A stretch of DNA of 64,000 bases from Ifrita kowaldi (GCA_013398055.1 VZRS01002795.1:70450-134449); one strand, 5' to 3'. Positions 25,808 to 40,216 are shown, counted from the stretch's first letter. Numbers and translations: made by a program. The notes: generated by a model not told the origin, from the letters alone.

Positions 25808-26070
25808 TGAGTAGTGGGACAAGAGGCAATGGGCACAAACTGATGCACAGGAAGTTCCAACTGGGCATGAGGAAGAACTTCTCCACTGTGCGGGTGACCA
25901 GACACTGGAACAGGTCGCCCAGAGAGGTTGTGGAGTCTCCCTCACTGGAGATATTCAAGAACTGTCTGGACACAATCCTGTGCCATGTGCTCTGGGATGA
26001 CCTGGCCTGAGCAGGGACCAGAGGACCCGCTGTGGTCCCTTTCAAGCTGACCCAGTCTTTGATTCTGTGG
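25808..26070 (+). mobile_element. CR1 LINE 3' end fragment, sense orientation
   Basis: Starts near GTGGGACAAGAGGCAATGGG and runs through GGAAGTTCCAACTGGGCATG, GAACTTCTCCACTGTGCGGG and GGAGATATTCAAGAACTGTC to the tail CTTTGATTCTGTGG. Translation of the + strand gives the C-terminus of CR1 ORF2, RKNFSTVRVTRHWNR then SPREVVESPSLEIFKNCLD. The tail GATTCTGTGG matches the CR1 3' terminal repeat (ATTCTRTGR). Only the last ~260 bp is present, the usual 5' truncation of CR1. Better preserved than the other copies. Confidence 0.95.
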
Positions 26071-28014
26071 TTAAAAAATTGCTTGCTGTGATCCGTCAGC
26101 AAGCTGTGAGTCTTTCCTCCCACTCTTACCTCTAATTTTTGTTGAAACTGTTTCATGTTTCTTGTAAGTAACAGGCAGCCATAGTTTTTATTCCCAACTG
26201 ATACCATAATAGTTTGGACAATCTATAAAATATGTGTTAGATGAACTGACTTTTAACAGGCCAATAAAGTTCTACAATTTCATATCATTGTGTCTTTCAC
26301 TACCTGTAAGTTGATCACATCTTGTATTTCATTAGTAACAGTGCAGTGCATTGAAAAATATGTCAGTCTTAGTTCCTCACCTATTGCCTGTTGCTATAGA
26401 AGTGCTATTGTTGTCTTTGTGTTCTGATAAAAAGTGAGATTCAGCTCCTTAATTATATTTCTATAGCATCTTTAATTGGTTATTCTATTTATAAAGCACC
26501 CCCCAAATTGTTTGCAGTTTTATTTCTATTTAACTTACTTTAATTTAACTGTGTGTGTCTTTAACATGTACATTCAATCAAATGTGTGTGTATTCAGGTC
26601 AAATAACTACATTTTAAGCTGTTGGATATAAGACACAAAGTTTTACATATCAGGCCATGCTTCATCTACTCAGAACTTAACACAAAAAGAGGTTGGTTGG
26701 TTAAATACTCAAGCAAGTGTGGTGATTTTCCAAACTATTTTGAGGAAACACCAGTGCTGTGATTTGAAGGGTGTGTTTTGCTTTGGACTTCTGTTTGCTG
26801 GCCCAAACTATCCGGAGTTCTTGACAGACCTAATGAAATGGAATACAGAAGAATGTTGAAATGGTTGTATGACAGTTTATGTCCAAGTTTTTATCTCGTT
26901 TGCTTTTTACTAGGGCATGTCGTATTTTCCCATTAATGTGACTGCTGTATTTGGACTACAGCAGATTACATGTTCGTTTTCTTGCTTCTGAAATGTTCTG
27001 TCATGTTTTTGTCCTCTGGGATCTCACCAGATCTCTGAATATTGTACCAAGTCTGCTTTGTATACCCATAGGCGGTCTTGAAATTTTTCACCTATTTGAA
27101 CAATTGTGGTGTTATGTAGAGTATTTCACACATAAGCTTTTTTATAATCAGCCATGTAAAATATGCTTTTGGAACTAATTTGATGTGTCCTCAGTATCTA
27201 GAAGAAATAACCTCAGTATAAAGGTCAGTTCTTTTTCTAGGAAGGGCTTTCAATACGACAACTATTAGAGGTACATTCTGATGTTGATTAAGCTAGTAGA
27301 TACAATTATTTTAAATAAATTAAAAGAAATTTTAAAGAAAATGTTAGAAGCTTGAAAATGCTAAGTAGAAGAACATGCTGAGATTGTGATGTGTTTGATA
27401 TTTTTTTAGTAGTAACCAGCTTGCCATTGAAATACTGTAATATAAGACTTTCAGATTCAGTAGACCAAGAAGTTACTATCTAGGGAGAAGAATCAAAAAT
27501 TAAGCTGAATAAAGGCAAAGGTGAAAATAGCTATTTACACTACCTGGGAAATTAGGAAGTCAACACTGTAAGACATGAAAAAGTCTTAATATTCTTGATA
27601 ATCCGAATTAGTGTAAAACTGGAAACAAGGATTAATTTTTAATGAGCATGAATTAAAACTTAACAGTATTGTTGTAGAAGTCTTTATTTTGTTCTTTTAA
27701 ATGAGAAAAAAAAAGATACTACATGTATTGGATATTTGTATCTTGAGATACTGTAATTTCCATATGCTTTGATCATTAAAATACTTCAAGAATAAAAAGT
27801 TAATTTCATATGTTAGTTTATAATTCTGTTACTATTTTGAAATGAAAATGAATTCAAAGATCACTTTTCAGTTTGAGTAATTGATGCTTCTTCCTTTCTT
27901 ATGTTAGTAATCAGGCTCTAAAGCAAAAATACAAGGCACATAGTAAGCAGTTCTTTGTGTATTGCAGTTTCATGAGAAAGTTGTGAAAAGTCACAAAATA
28001 TTGTTTGGTTATGG

Positions 28015-28038
<24 letters not shown>
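28015..28038. repeat. (AT)12 microsatellite
   Basis: Twelve uninterrupted AT dinucleotides, followed by GTATGTAG. Likely length-polymorphic. Confidence 0.95.
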
Positions 28039-28045
<7 letters not shown>

Positions 28046-31000
28046 GTCTTTCATTTATACTGAAAGAACTTCGGGCCATGTGTTTTTACCTATTAAAAGC
28101 AAATGCACTGTGCAGTTTTCTAAAGTAAGTGTGATTAAAAAGAATAGAAAGGTGTATTTGAAAGACAAATGAAAAATTATTTGAAGTTCTTGCTCTGGTA
28201 GTTTAAAAAAAAAATTTAGAGACTGCTTGTTTGTATTATTTCTGCAATTTGCTTTTCTACTGTAGTTTTTGATTCATACTTTATTCATATTATGCCATTT
28301 TCTGATGCCATTATTTTGTCTTCAGTTGTCATTATAGCAAACTTCAGATCTAGTTCCCTAATACATTGTGACTGTAATCAGAAAAATCCCAAATAATGTC
28401 TCATGTTAAGTTAGAATATGATTGTGGCAGTGCCTTTCACACCTTCATTTACTCTTGCCCCGTAGAAGTGCTGTGCTATTTACAATGTTCAGAAGGAGGA
28501 AGGTATTCAACTGGCTGCTCTAGCCATGACACCTTCCCAAGACACCTGATACGCAGAGCAAAAATGTGCAAGTGTGTGTTGGGAACCACATATTGATGAT
28601 AGTGTGGCCTGTGGGAGGGAGGGATGCACCACCACAACCACAGATTGCAGTTCCTTGGTAACACCTTGTAGCTCATGTTAGGTACTAGAAGTCAGAGAGC
28701 AGAAGGTGATGAAACTCCAGATGGGTAATTGGCTGTGCAGTTTCTTGATGACTAGTGTTTTCCACTGAAGAGTCACCATGTTTTCCCCTTGAAGGGTTTT
28801 AGCAAAATTTCAGTGTCTACAGCATTGAAGTAGATGGTGCCTCAGGAATGGATGCATCATCCCTGTCTCAGGGAACAAGATCCAAGAAAACAGTTAGTTC
28901 TATATAAACCTTTGTCTGAGGGCTGGGTAATGTTTCTTTTTTTTTTTTCTCAACCCATGCTGGGTATTTATGGTGTCTTTACTCCAGGAGACGTACACCA
29001 CAGACCCTGCTGCCTAAACCAGAATCTCCCTTTCTTTTTCTCAAGACACATGCCGTGCAATCAATTTTAATGTTTCCTTATGAGACCTAGCATGATGTTG
29101 AGGTCAGAGATTATAAATTAGCTCACACTTTTCATCCCCAGATGTCTCACAGAGAAGGTCAATAGGGCTAGCTATGTCATGGATTCCTGGTGCACTTTGT
29201 TCTATGTAATCAATGCCTAGTCATAAAAAGTTTTTAATGTTTTAAAAATCCTAGGAAAATTCCAAGTGCTCTACAGATTAACTATCAGAATTAGAACAAA
29301 ATGTGAAATCTTGGTAAGTCTGTGCTTTGTAGAAGAAAACATTTACGTAATACTCCCATTTTCATTTAGATTCAAAACTCTGTGTATTGCTGTAATTACA
29401 AGACAGAAGTCAAACATATCAAAGAATATCAGTGTTGGCTTCCTCCTGGTAAGCCCTACTCATTGATTTTTCCATTAATGTCAGGGGATTAGATAATCTA
29501 GGAAGTCAGTTTCTCTCTTAGTTCAATCTTCTGTGAGCCAAAAGTAATCTATTGGCAATCTGAGCTACTACCCGTATGTTGTAATGTAATTGTCTGCCTG
29601 TCTTGGTGAAATCTGTCTTTGGGTACCAAGTGGCCCATTGATAGATACTGAGTCTCGACAGTAATTGTGAAGGCTTCTGCACACAACTGTGTTATTACTA
29701 GTTGCTTAGGTGTATAATTTTTAAATTCATTAAATGTTTTTAAAATACAACCCGAATCATCAACTCTGCATTTGTTTGCTTATGAGAGTATGAATCAAAG
29801 TCAGGTAAGTTGACTGTGATTTGCCTGAGCATTTCCTTTCTCCAGGCGCTTGAGGTACAGTTTTTGAAGCCGAACATGCTAAGACCAGCCTTCTACTTGC
29901 TGTGTGGTACAACAAGTTACCTTTTCCCGTATATTGGCGTTGTTTTTCCCTTGGGAGTTGGCATACTCTTTTTCCAGGTAAAGAATCACACTATCAGACT
30001 TCATCAATGTCGCAAAAAAAGTGTGAAGAGCCACATGCCTTTTCAAGAGGAAGGTAAAGATTTATCATAACTGCTTTTTCTTTCTAATGAAGATGCCAAG
30101 TTTCCATTGCTTGCTGCAACTTCACATTTCAATGGAATCCAAGTGTATATATAACCCTGTTGCTGGTGAACTCAACTACCCTGAGACCTAGGTGAAGTTG
30201 TTACCTGTCATTAGGAGGTGGTGGTATGGCCTCTGGAATCAGTTGTTCCTAATTGCAAGGCTCTAACTTTTTTTGCTCGTGGGTTCTGGTCTGAACATGG
30301 TGAGGGCAGCTGTAACCACTAGTGATAGGTAGATAGCCCACATGATAGCAGTTTGATCAGTGATTGCCAGAGGACAGCTAGGAAAGGGCAGCCTTTGGCA
30401 GAGGAAGAAGAGAGGCTGGAGATTGATGGTAGAGAGACTGAGTCACCCTCTGATCAACCAAATCACAAAGAGTTTGGTTGTCTCTAAGAGGGGAGTGGAA
30501 ATTTCAGAAACCATTTTTTTCCATTTGGGGCCATGCAGGCTTCACTTCAGGTGCCATAAATCAGACTACTATGAAATTTATTTGTTTAATACAGAGTATA
30601 AATGTAAGTTTAGCTCTGCATTCATGAGGTTTTCCACCTGCATGTTACAGGATGTAAAGCGTCTGTGCCAATGCTTGTCTGGTTCCACTACAGCCCTGGC
30701 TCTGACCCCAGATAGAGCACAGCACTGTATTCCACTGTAAAACAAATCAGAGGTGTTGATTCATCTGAGATTTTTGTCATCGCTGCAGTTGTGGATGGGA
30801 GAAGTAGTGCATGTGCCTGTGGTCCTATCTGAAGGCACACCTTGCTCTTACTCAAGTTGTGTTATCTGTTCCAGGATTCTAGGGAGGCCTGCTAGAGTAC
30901 CACATTAAACTGTCCCTGAATAATGTGTAACTGCTTTCTTTAGCATCCCTGAAATGTTTTGTAATTGCTGCCTACGCATCACAATTGCAAGTGCAGGGCT

Positions 31001-31403
31001 TGTGCAGCCTGATTCTCCCATGTCTTCCTTGCATGTCATTTCTGTTTATACCAGGTAGCTATAAAATACTGACAGATCTGTCTGTCCAGCAGTGAATATA
31101 TCTGCATGGGATGCAAAACCACAAGGTACACAAAATCAGTAGGGACTGAGAAAAGTATGAGTCAGATCCTTTAACCAGTTCACGTCAGCTAAGAGACAAA
31201 CTTCAGTAGTCATTCGTAAGTACTACTACTTCCTACTGTTTGGGAATAGCAAATTTTAAACCTTGAAATTCCCTGTGTGCTAACACTTGAAGGAGTAAAC
31301 ATCCATTTTAGGTCCTGCCAAAGATTTAACATAAAAAGGAAATGCCAGCCAGTTGAAGCAATGCAATTTTAGTTCCAAAACCGTAAGGTGTTCGTGGTAT
31401 TTA

Positions 31404-31456
31404 ATCCAGCTATTGTAGTGTGTGATCCAGCTATTGTAGTGTGTGATCCAGCTATT
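31404..31456. repeat. 21-bp tandem repeat, 2.5 copies
   Basis: ATCCAGCTATTGTAGTGTGT plus G occurs twice without mismatch (31404-31424, 31425-31445) and then in part (ATCCAGCTATT, 31446-31456). The perfect identity suggests a recent duplication. Confidence 0.95.
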
Positions 31457-32965
31457 AATAATAGCCAGATTTCACATAAGATCTGTATTTATCTATAGTT
31501 TCATTTTTTTCTACAAAATGATCTTTCTTTTTTCTACAAAATGATTATGTAGGTGTAAAATAGTGCTATATATTGCCATTTTAGTCATGTGTTACTAACA
31601 CGGTGGATAAAGTAACTAATTTTTTTACTACTAGTATTGAATTAATTATGTGTGTTACATACTTGGAAACTTGCTTCAGAACCCAGGTAAGTGAGTTCAA
31701 TTCAACAGGGCTGTCTTATTTTAAATTCAGGACTCCAGTGTCTCTATGCCGATAAATTAATCTCTGCTGATCTTTATTTTGTAAGGAATGGTGGTCTCTA
31801 GACATATATTTTTTTCATCAACAATTTTAAGAAATATCCCTAAGTGTGAATATTAGGTAATTTTTCAGCAATATTTGCTTGGCAATCTGAAACTAAATTG
31901 ATACCAGATGGCATTGCTAGTGAGACAAAAGGTCAGAAATTTATTGTGATCATACTCTTAAAAATGAGTTTTCATTAAAACAATCTATAGTGACATGTTG
32001 CTGTTTTCTCATAAAAATTTAAATGAGTGAGTAGCTCAGGACTTAGTTTTTGCTTCACTTTTGCAGACTGGTAAAATAACTTAGCTGTCCCAGGCTGTCA
32101 TACCTTTATTCCTTGGGTACTGCGGCCACATCACAAAAACATGGAGAAATTTGGTTGGTAGACTAAGAAAAGTTGTTACTATTGTAACAAACCAAATTCC
32201 AATGCCTCTGGAAACTACTGGCAAATAAAACCATCCCAAATGCTCAGTTGACAAACCAGGTAATTTTTTTAGAAAGAGTTTCTCTATCTATTTAAGTTAA
32301 TGTGACCAAGTGGAGGCCAGTAAAACCTGAGAAGTCCCAAGAAAGTGCAGCATCCCCTCCCTGAAGAGCCAGGAACTTGCCTAGAGGACAGCAGGTTCCT
32401 CTGGTTGCTGGCGTGGTCCACCCACCCCTGGCAGAAGTTCAGTGAAGCTGTTATGCTTGACTGCTAGCTGCCATCTACCTTTAGAGTTGTCTTATCTGTG
32501 TGGCACAGGGCCCAGCTTAAAGCCTCCCAAAGGAACATGTGCCCAGGCATGTTCCAGGTGCTGGAATGGCGCAGATACTGTGGATGGCTTCAGTATTTTT
32601 TTCTGATGATGAGCTTGCTGCACTCCATCCAGCTAGTGCTGTTTGCTAGGGATCCAGGCTTGCTGCCTTGCTGTTTCCTGCCTCTTGTTGGGCCATACAG
32701 AAGAGAAGGGAAGGGATATACTGCAGGAAGGATTCACTGCTTCTGGCTTTCAGCCCAGCATTAAGCACCCTCTAGCAAGATGGCTTGTCTGCCTCGCATC
32801 TATCCCTCCTCTGCAAGCGCACATGACTGCATGACTGAAAGGTGAAAGACCAATATCCTGCTCATTTTAATAGTCCCGGAAGCATCATAATGAAAATCTA
32901 GCTCTGTAGCTTTTACATGTCTGGTAGCATGCAGCAAATCACACTGTCTTTAATCCTCTCCCTGG

Positions 32966-32997
32966 CAAAACTCCCACTGACTTCAGTGGGAGTTTTG
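32966..32997. repeat. perfect 15-bp palindrome, copy 2 of a dispersed repeat
   Basis: CAAAACTCCCACTGA and TCAGTGGGAGTTTTG are exact reverse complements separated by CT. The right flank (GTCTGAGCATGACCAGAGTT, then TTTCAGGGTTTGGTCCT, to about 33035) resembles that of other copies (GCAGGATATGGCC at 20690). It would form a stable hairpin in RNA or a cruciform in DNA. It is read as an old interspersed repeat and not as a microRNA, because the loop is too short and the stem too brief. Confidence 0.85.
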
Positions 32998-33705
32998 TCT
33001 GAGCATGACCAGAGTTGGAATTTCAGGGTTTGGTCCTATATTAATTTCTCAGAGAGAAACTGAAATGGGTATTATAGATTTTCAGTTAAACATTAGGAAG
33101 ACATAAAACTGACATTCTCTATAATGTAGTAGTACAAATACGGGCAATTACCTTTTTGGCATTGTCTCGTGGGAATAATACAGATGAATTACTTTAACCC
33201 ATTCCTAACATAATTCATGTGCAGCTATATATTATAGATGCTACCTTTCAGTGACATAACTAAGTGCCACAGCAGCAGAAGACTGCATTTGCCAAAAAGG
33301 TTGTCATCATTCTTAATAAAAAGACAGCAGTCCTAATTCCCCTGTCATTCATGGGAATTTTAAACCATTGTCAATATAGTAACTTACTCTTGGTTGATAT
33401 TAAGGGGAAGGGAATTAGACTCTTGGTATTGCTGTTCCACTTTATTTGTTCAAAAGATTTCATGCTTCATGTTTGGTTTGACTCTTTCACTTTATCTCTG
33501 AATCTGCTTTTCTTTACATTTGTGATGAACTGGCTAGTTGGAGTTTAGCGCATTATGTTGGTTTTAAAAAGAAAAATAAAAAGGAAAACCTCATCTGGCA
33601 AAGAGAAGTAAGGTGTAGAAAAATATTTGGGGGGAAATGGATTCTTTCTAAAGTCAAGGAAAATTAAGAAGTTGGAGTTTACTGAAATTATGGTATAAAT
33701 GTGGC

Positions 33706-33759
33706 GATAGATAGAAAGAAAGATAGCTAGATAGCTAGCTAGATAGATATGGTATAGAT
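33706..33759. repeat. GATA/GCTA imperfect microsatellite
   Basis: GATAGATAGAAAGAAAGATA is followed by GCTAGATAGCTAGCTAGATA and GATATGGTATAGAT. It is an interrupted tetranucleotide repeat. Confidence 0.9.
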
Positions 33760-36700
33760 CTCTAGTGACTCCAGAGAATGAAATACCAATTATGCTCCTG
33801 CACTGAAGTCCAATTCTTGGTTACCTGGTTCTGGTGTGGTTGAATTGAGTGTGGGCATTTTTCATGCACGTGTCTGCCTTTTGCAGCTTGGTCCTTTACG
33901 ACTATTTGTGTGTGACCATTGCAGATGCCAATTTTTAGTCTAGTCCAGTGCAATAGAGGATTGTGGCTGTTCATGGTTTGTGCTTTTGGGTTTGTTTTTT
34001 TCCTTTTGGTCTCTAAAGGCAAGAAGATCAGTTCAGAGATATATTCGTTAGGAAAGTTTATAAGGTTGTCTCCTTCAATTGGTGCCAATATTCTACATGT
34101 GTTCATTAGATTTCATGTGGAATTACAAAACCATTTTCTTCTGCTTTATAGTATTTGCTTTTAATGGTGGTCAGGAATAAGGCTGTGCTTTAGCAGTTCC
34201 TTTTTGAGAGTATTTGATTTTCATGCAAATATGTTCTGATAAATCTGTTGCTAAGAAACAGCCATGACTGAATTTTTGATAAAAGAGGAAACTAGACTGA
34301 AAATAAATGAATGTCATCCTAAAACACTTGAATTTAACAAGTGCTAATGCTGTTTAATCTTAACATAAAAATTACAACATCACAGGAGGCCATGTTGTTG
34401 GAACAAGTGAGGATAGATGAGCCAGGTGGTCAAGAAAGAAGCAGTTAAGAGGTAGGTGAAATTCTTTACAAAGGAAGAATTGAGTAAATAAGCAGAGGGG
34501 ACCCATCAGAAGAATGCTTAGGGTTATTGGTAAAATACTCAGAAGCAGTGGAAGAAGCAGAATTAATTTCTAAAAACATTATGTGCAACGTCGTGGATAA
34601 AGAGAAACTCTGCTTTATTCAGAGCCCTGAAGAGTAGAAGTAGTGATGCTTCCAGTATTTTAGCAAAACCCCGTTGTTGTGTCCTGACCAATTTCAGAAT
34701 TAATGCATCCATTTTAAAATCTGCTGTAGAAAAACTGCCAGAGTTTGTAGTGTGGCCACTCTTGGGATGGCTGATCTAGCTGATATGTTGCCAGTAGGTT
34801 TGAGTATGCAGCATTTTCCTGCTTCCCATAGCAGCAATTTCAAGGGAAGCTGGCAGGAGAGAGGTGACAGGAGGAATCTCCAGCAGATGAGGCATCATGT
34901 GGCAGGGAGGAGGAGGTGTCTGTAAATGGCAGTAGAGGTTTATCATATAGAGGCAAGACAGTCAATTTGTGCAGCTAATCCTATAGTTTGTGAGTGATGC
35001 TGCTGGAACAGAAATTTGACATGTTTCCTTTCTATATATGTGTCATTTGCTCCACTGTAGTAATTTTTAGATCTGCATTTGAAGAGGATTTTGAGTATGT
35101 AAAGCTTCACTGCCTTAGGAATTGTACTTGGGGAAAGAAGGGTCTTGTTGGAAGGCAATTCTGCGTCTTTGATCTGAAGATGTTTTGGCAGGGATATTCC
35201 TCCAAACAGCCTGTTATGCTTCCTACCATCTCCAAAGGTGAACTGTTCCTTAAACAGTGTCCAAAAGATCTAATGGAGCATAATGCAGAAATCTCTAACA
35301 ACGGAAAATGATTGCTTTTCTTTTCCTTATGATTTCTTAGAGGTGCACAGAACAAGGGCTGGAGTGGGTCTGCTGGGAAGACTGTTCCAAATACTTCACC
35401 TGGGTATCACAAGTATTTTTCATGACATAAAAAAATCTTCACAGAAGAATATTCTTGCCAGTCTCTTGGTGGCCAGCAAGGTTTTCTGAGCAGAGCCTGT
35501 GATCTGTTTAAAGGCCTGGGATATGTATAGTTGCTGAATGCTTTGTGGACAGGTTCTGTAGAGAAAACCACTGAAATGACTGCTGTTGCGCAGACACAAA
35601 AGGAATCAGTTTCATTGTTGCTAAGTAATCTAATATAAATTGGAATGAAATGTCAGGGGTTAATATTCAGGAAGGAAAGTGAGCTCTGCCTTGCTTTATG
35701 CTCACTGAGGACTAGTTTTGGACAGCTTGTTTTCTGTGCCGAAGTCCTCTGTCCTTCCAGCAGCCCTCTTCCAAAGGCCAGCTAGTACCTTTGCAATACC
35801 TGCAAAAGTGGGGCCATGAGTGCCCAAAGCCTGTGCACGTAAGGTGAGAGCAAACTTCTTGACAAGGAATAGATGGTACAGTGTTAGTTCACCACCTTCC
35901 CATGCCCTCCTCTTCACGTGTAGGTAGGCCTTTGTATTTAATTTTTAAAACCTGTTTTCCAGGATGGGAAATGTTTGGAGATGAAGAGGAGGCAGTCTAC
36001 GTCAGTGCAAGTTCAAAACAGCTCTATTTGGGCTGTAAGATCATCTCAGTGAGAGCTTAGTGAACAGCAAAAACAGATTTCTGCAGATGTTGTTTACAAT
36101 TTGAGCATGATGTTTTGGGTTGATTTAGTTTTGCTACTTTTGTAGATTGTCAGGTTTAAGGTTAGCTAATGCAGTTGTAAATAAAAAATATTTGGAAGCT
36201 CTTATGCTGGAATGCTTGTTGAGAACAAATTCAGACATATATTTCACTGTAGTGTTGACTTCATAATCTGCAAATTTTGGGAGCCTGTAATAATCTCGCA
36301 CTGACAAGTAAGGAATATTACAACACTCTGTGCTACTGTGTCATGCAATTACCACTTCCACTAAATGAAACTTGTTCAGAAGCAATAAAGGGAAGTATCC
36401 CACTGAAATAAACTGTAGGTAAGGAATACTATTAAACAATGTGTGTTCTAGTAGAGTAACCCACTGTGTAGTAGACCACTGGTGTTCTTCTTGCCGAACT
36501 AAACCCATCTGTATTCTGCAGGCTGGAAAAGTGATCTGCTAGATCTGAAATATATGCTTTTCATTGAGATATTATGTATATTTGTTGAGCTCTGGGCTTC
36601 CTTCAGTTCTGAATTGACATAAATCAACATTTGAAGTGTTTCCTGTAAGATCACTCAAGGTCCACCTTTTTGTCATTAGGGAAGATTAAGGATGAAAGAA

Positions 36701-36845
36701 CACCTTGGAGATTCTTCCCTATCCTAAATCTGTATCAAATATACTTGTATCTTTTTTAAGAGACATTTTTCCTCATGTGGGTTCAAGAACTCCAGAAGTG
36801 GAGATTTCTGAGTCTTCTGTGAGCAATTCCAGTGTTCATAGAAGC

Positions 36846-36898
36846 AGGATCTATTCCAAAGTTCCGGAGGATCTATTCCTGAGGATCTATTCCAAAGT
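36846..36898. repeat. three near copies of AGGATCTATTCC
   Basis: AGGATCTATTCC begins at 36846, 36868 and 36882. The first and third are followed by AAAGT. The spacing of 22 and 14 bases suggests a nested local duplication. Confidence 0.85.
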
Positions 36899-39800
36899 GT
36901 CTACCTTAGTCTTTCTTAATGTTCTTTCACCGTGGAACTTCTTGTTCCTGTTCGGCAAAGGCATGCAACAAAAATTGTAACAGTGCATTGGAAGGCTGTA
37001 CTTGTGTACCTCCTCAGACCTTAGTTAAGGATAAAAGAAATCCCAATTCTTCAGTTCTTCATCAGGTCTCTGGGTATTTCTAGATTTTTCCATATTATAT
37101 TTTCATCTGATGTGCTTGAATGGAAGAGGCCTGTAGATAGTATCTCTGTGCTTCAAAGAAATAATCACTAAGGCTTAAAAAAAATTAAATAGTGTCATTA
37201 GTAACACTTTTTTTTTCCTTAAAAAAACCCCCAGACAATCAAATACAAGTTTAAAATCAGGGAGCTTTTCTCCACAATCTAGCATATCTGCCATATCATC
37301 TATCTGTGTTGAAATAAACAGAATTTGGAACATTATTCAAGTTGACTACTCCAAATAGCTTTTTTGTTCTCTCAGGTAAAGACTGACAGCCAAAGCAGCA
37401 TGGGGAAAATTTTATTGCTTCTATACACTGTGTACTTATCTTCTAGACAACAGAGGACCTCATTTCCAGTCTTGGAAGTGGGAATGCTAACACTTAGATT
37501 ATTTATGAGAAGTCTGGAAGGAAGCAGTTTTTAATTAAATAGTTCTTAAATGAAATGAAAGACAAGAAGGATTTAATTTCAGGTGAATTATTTTTTTGCT
37601 TGATGCCAACAAGTACATTCCAGTTGATCTTTTTTATTATTGTGGTGATTTTTCACTGTAGTGTTTTTAAAGGATTGTAATTTTACCCATGTTTCCAAGA
37701 TATCCAAACCTGCAAGTGACTATAATGAATACAGCTGATGATCTATGTTAAACAAAGATAAATCATTTTTTCTTATATTTTTCACATTTTCTGCTGCCTT
37801 GTTTCTTTAATTCTTTGGTTCATGTATTCATATTGATGAATATGCCACATGCCAGCTAGATTTTTTTCTTAAGTCTGTGTTTCATTTGAGTACCAATAAT
37901 GAGAGGCCATAAATTCCTTATTCTTCATAATAGGGCACATCATCTGAGCTGCAGATACTGCGAATGTGTCCACAAAGCAGTGGACAGCTGTGTAGCCACC
38001 ATTCATCCTATATCTGAGGAGGGCTATGAGTCCCAAAGGGCTCCGTGGATCAACAGTTAGGGCTGCCAGTTCCTCCCAGGTTCTGGTCATGACTTTGACA
38101 GAGATCCCCCCTTCAGTGCTGGGTACTTCAGTGCCAAAGTGCTCTTCCTGTTGCCTCCAAATTGGAAGTAATGGTACTACATAGCTCACAATGCATGATC
38201 TATGCAGATTTATTGGTTACGGTACTTAAGAATGTGACAATGCATGCCAGATGGCAGTTGTTAGATCTGTTACACAAATGCCTTCCATTCTGGCTGAAAG
38301 GGAAAAAGAAATCAGCAACCTTTGTGACGCAGGCTGACGTTTTGCTGATAGCATTCCTGGGGAGAGCTGGCCTTGGAGTGAAACCGGGGCAGAGGGGTTA
38401 GGCACCTTTCATCCTGTCCAGACAATACTAGCAAATTTAGTATGTATTTGAGACCCCTTTTTCCTACAGAGCTTTGCAGTGCTGCAAAGGAGATGTCTTG
38501 GGTGAACTGTCTTGCCAGTCTGCCCCAGACCAAGACACCAGTGTGCCCTGTAGGTTGCATGACCTTCAGGAGTGACTTGCATTATGAAGGGATCCCCTAG
38601 GCTATCCTAGGGAGTCCTTGCTTGCAGAAACATTTGCCCTAGGCTTGTGTGTGAGGGGATGCAGGAATACATAGATACAGGGGAGTATAGAGGGGGTTTT
38701 GAGGAGAAAGGCAGCTGAAAGGAGCTGACAGGGATTCTTTCACAGTCACGCACCAGAATAAAACCCAAGCAAACAAATATGCAGCTGTGGCTCTTAGATT
38801 CAAAGCCAGAACAAAAAGCCCTGATGAAATATTGAGTGGCTAAAATCTGTGCATAGTCATGTCAATGGAAATTACCAAGATTGTGTGTTTGTTCCTCTGT
38901 AGAGGAGCTAGGCATTTGAAAGAAGTTTTTCTGCAAGATGAACATGTGTTTTAGGGAAAAGGCATCTTGACACCTAGCAACACTGAAAATTTGGTTCTGC
39001 AAACCAAATAACATACCTGTTATTTCATTAGACCCAAAGGTATGCATTACTTAAATTATTCCATGTGGGAATGAAGACAATCCAACAATGTAGATTGCTC
39101 TGTATGAAAGTGATACAATGACAACTGAACAATTTAATCTTCTTGTGAAGCTGCAACAAGTGAGAAAAAGCTAAACACTGATTTTTCAACTGAAAGCAAA
39201 GGCAAACTACCTTTTGTCCTTGATCACTCAAACAAAACTGTTCACCATTGAACTGGTGTGGTTTCATCATGATTTTCAAACTAATGTCTCTACGTTGTTT
39301 TGCAACAGTTGTAAGTGAGCAGATTCCTAGGGACTGCTTCTTGAGTTTAAACCCTGTTTTTCGGCTCTCCTTTGAGAGACTTTGTTAGAAGTGCATGCTG
39401 GTGGGGAACAGAGGTATTTGTCTGCTGGCTGTGAGGATGTTCTCCAGCTCTCTGTTCAGGTTCTCCTAACTTCCTGGGAGCATTGTCTTGGATGGGAACT
39501 GAACTTCTTGGGCAGTGTCAAAAGGTTTTTCTCATCTCGTATGTCAAGAACCAACAGAATACAAGCTTAAACAAGCGCTGGTGGGTGTAAATCAGTTAAA
39601 CAGATTGATGATACCTGTCAGAAGATGTGAAATTGTTTATCCGCTAAACACCAAAGCCTGGCAAGTCTCAGTTTTCTGAGTCACAGACTTAATGTGTAAC
39701 AGTGTGGTTTTTGGCTCGGTGTACTGTTCTGGGGTAGAAGGACATGCACTCTTTGATCTGTGAAGAGCAATGTGCTTCAGCAGGATGGACTCAGGTATAA

Positions 39801-40216
39801 TGCTGTTTAGGCTGATCTTGTGTTTCTTTCCACCACAAACAAAGGAGGATTAACCCCCTAATAATCATTTTGCAACTGCGTGTGACAGCGACTGTAGAGA
39901 TGACTGCACAAAGGCTGGGACTAATGCTTGTTGTCTGGGTAGCTGGTAGGGATGGCGATATGAGGCCGGAAATGTCAGTTGGAAGGTGGGTAGAGGCGAG
40001 ATGTGCTATTGCTCCACACAGCTCAGCTGCTGACAAAACATGGGAGTGCCGTGCCTTGAGCTTTCCCTCATTGCAAGCACTGGCAGCTGCAAAGAAAAGA
40101 CCATAGTTTCAGTAAGTCCACTGTAGATTTGCAGAACAATCTGACTTGACTTTGAACAGCTCCACCAACCAAAGCAAGACTAAACATGTTTCTCTTTGGA
40201 AGCTTTTTCAGTCTTC

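Noticed and set aside
25782..26207. 141-codon open frame on the - strand
   Set aside because: It is the reverse strand of the CR1 fragment at 25808-26070, whose true coding direction is +.
30360..30740. 126-codon open frame on the + strand
   Set aside because: No recognisable domain, no splice or promoter context, and typical length for chance frames in intron of this composition.
33920..34000. possible match to the optional TrkB exon (TCATGGTTTGTGCTTTTGGG)
   Set aside because: In the needed phase it reads WFVLLG and not WFGFGK, with no continuation to KSRQG and no donor in place.
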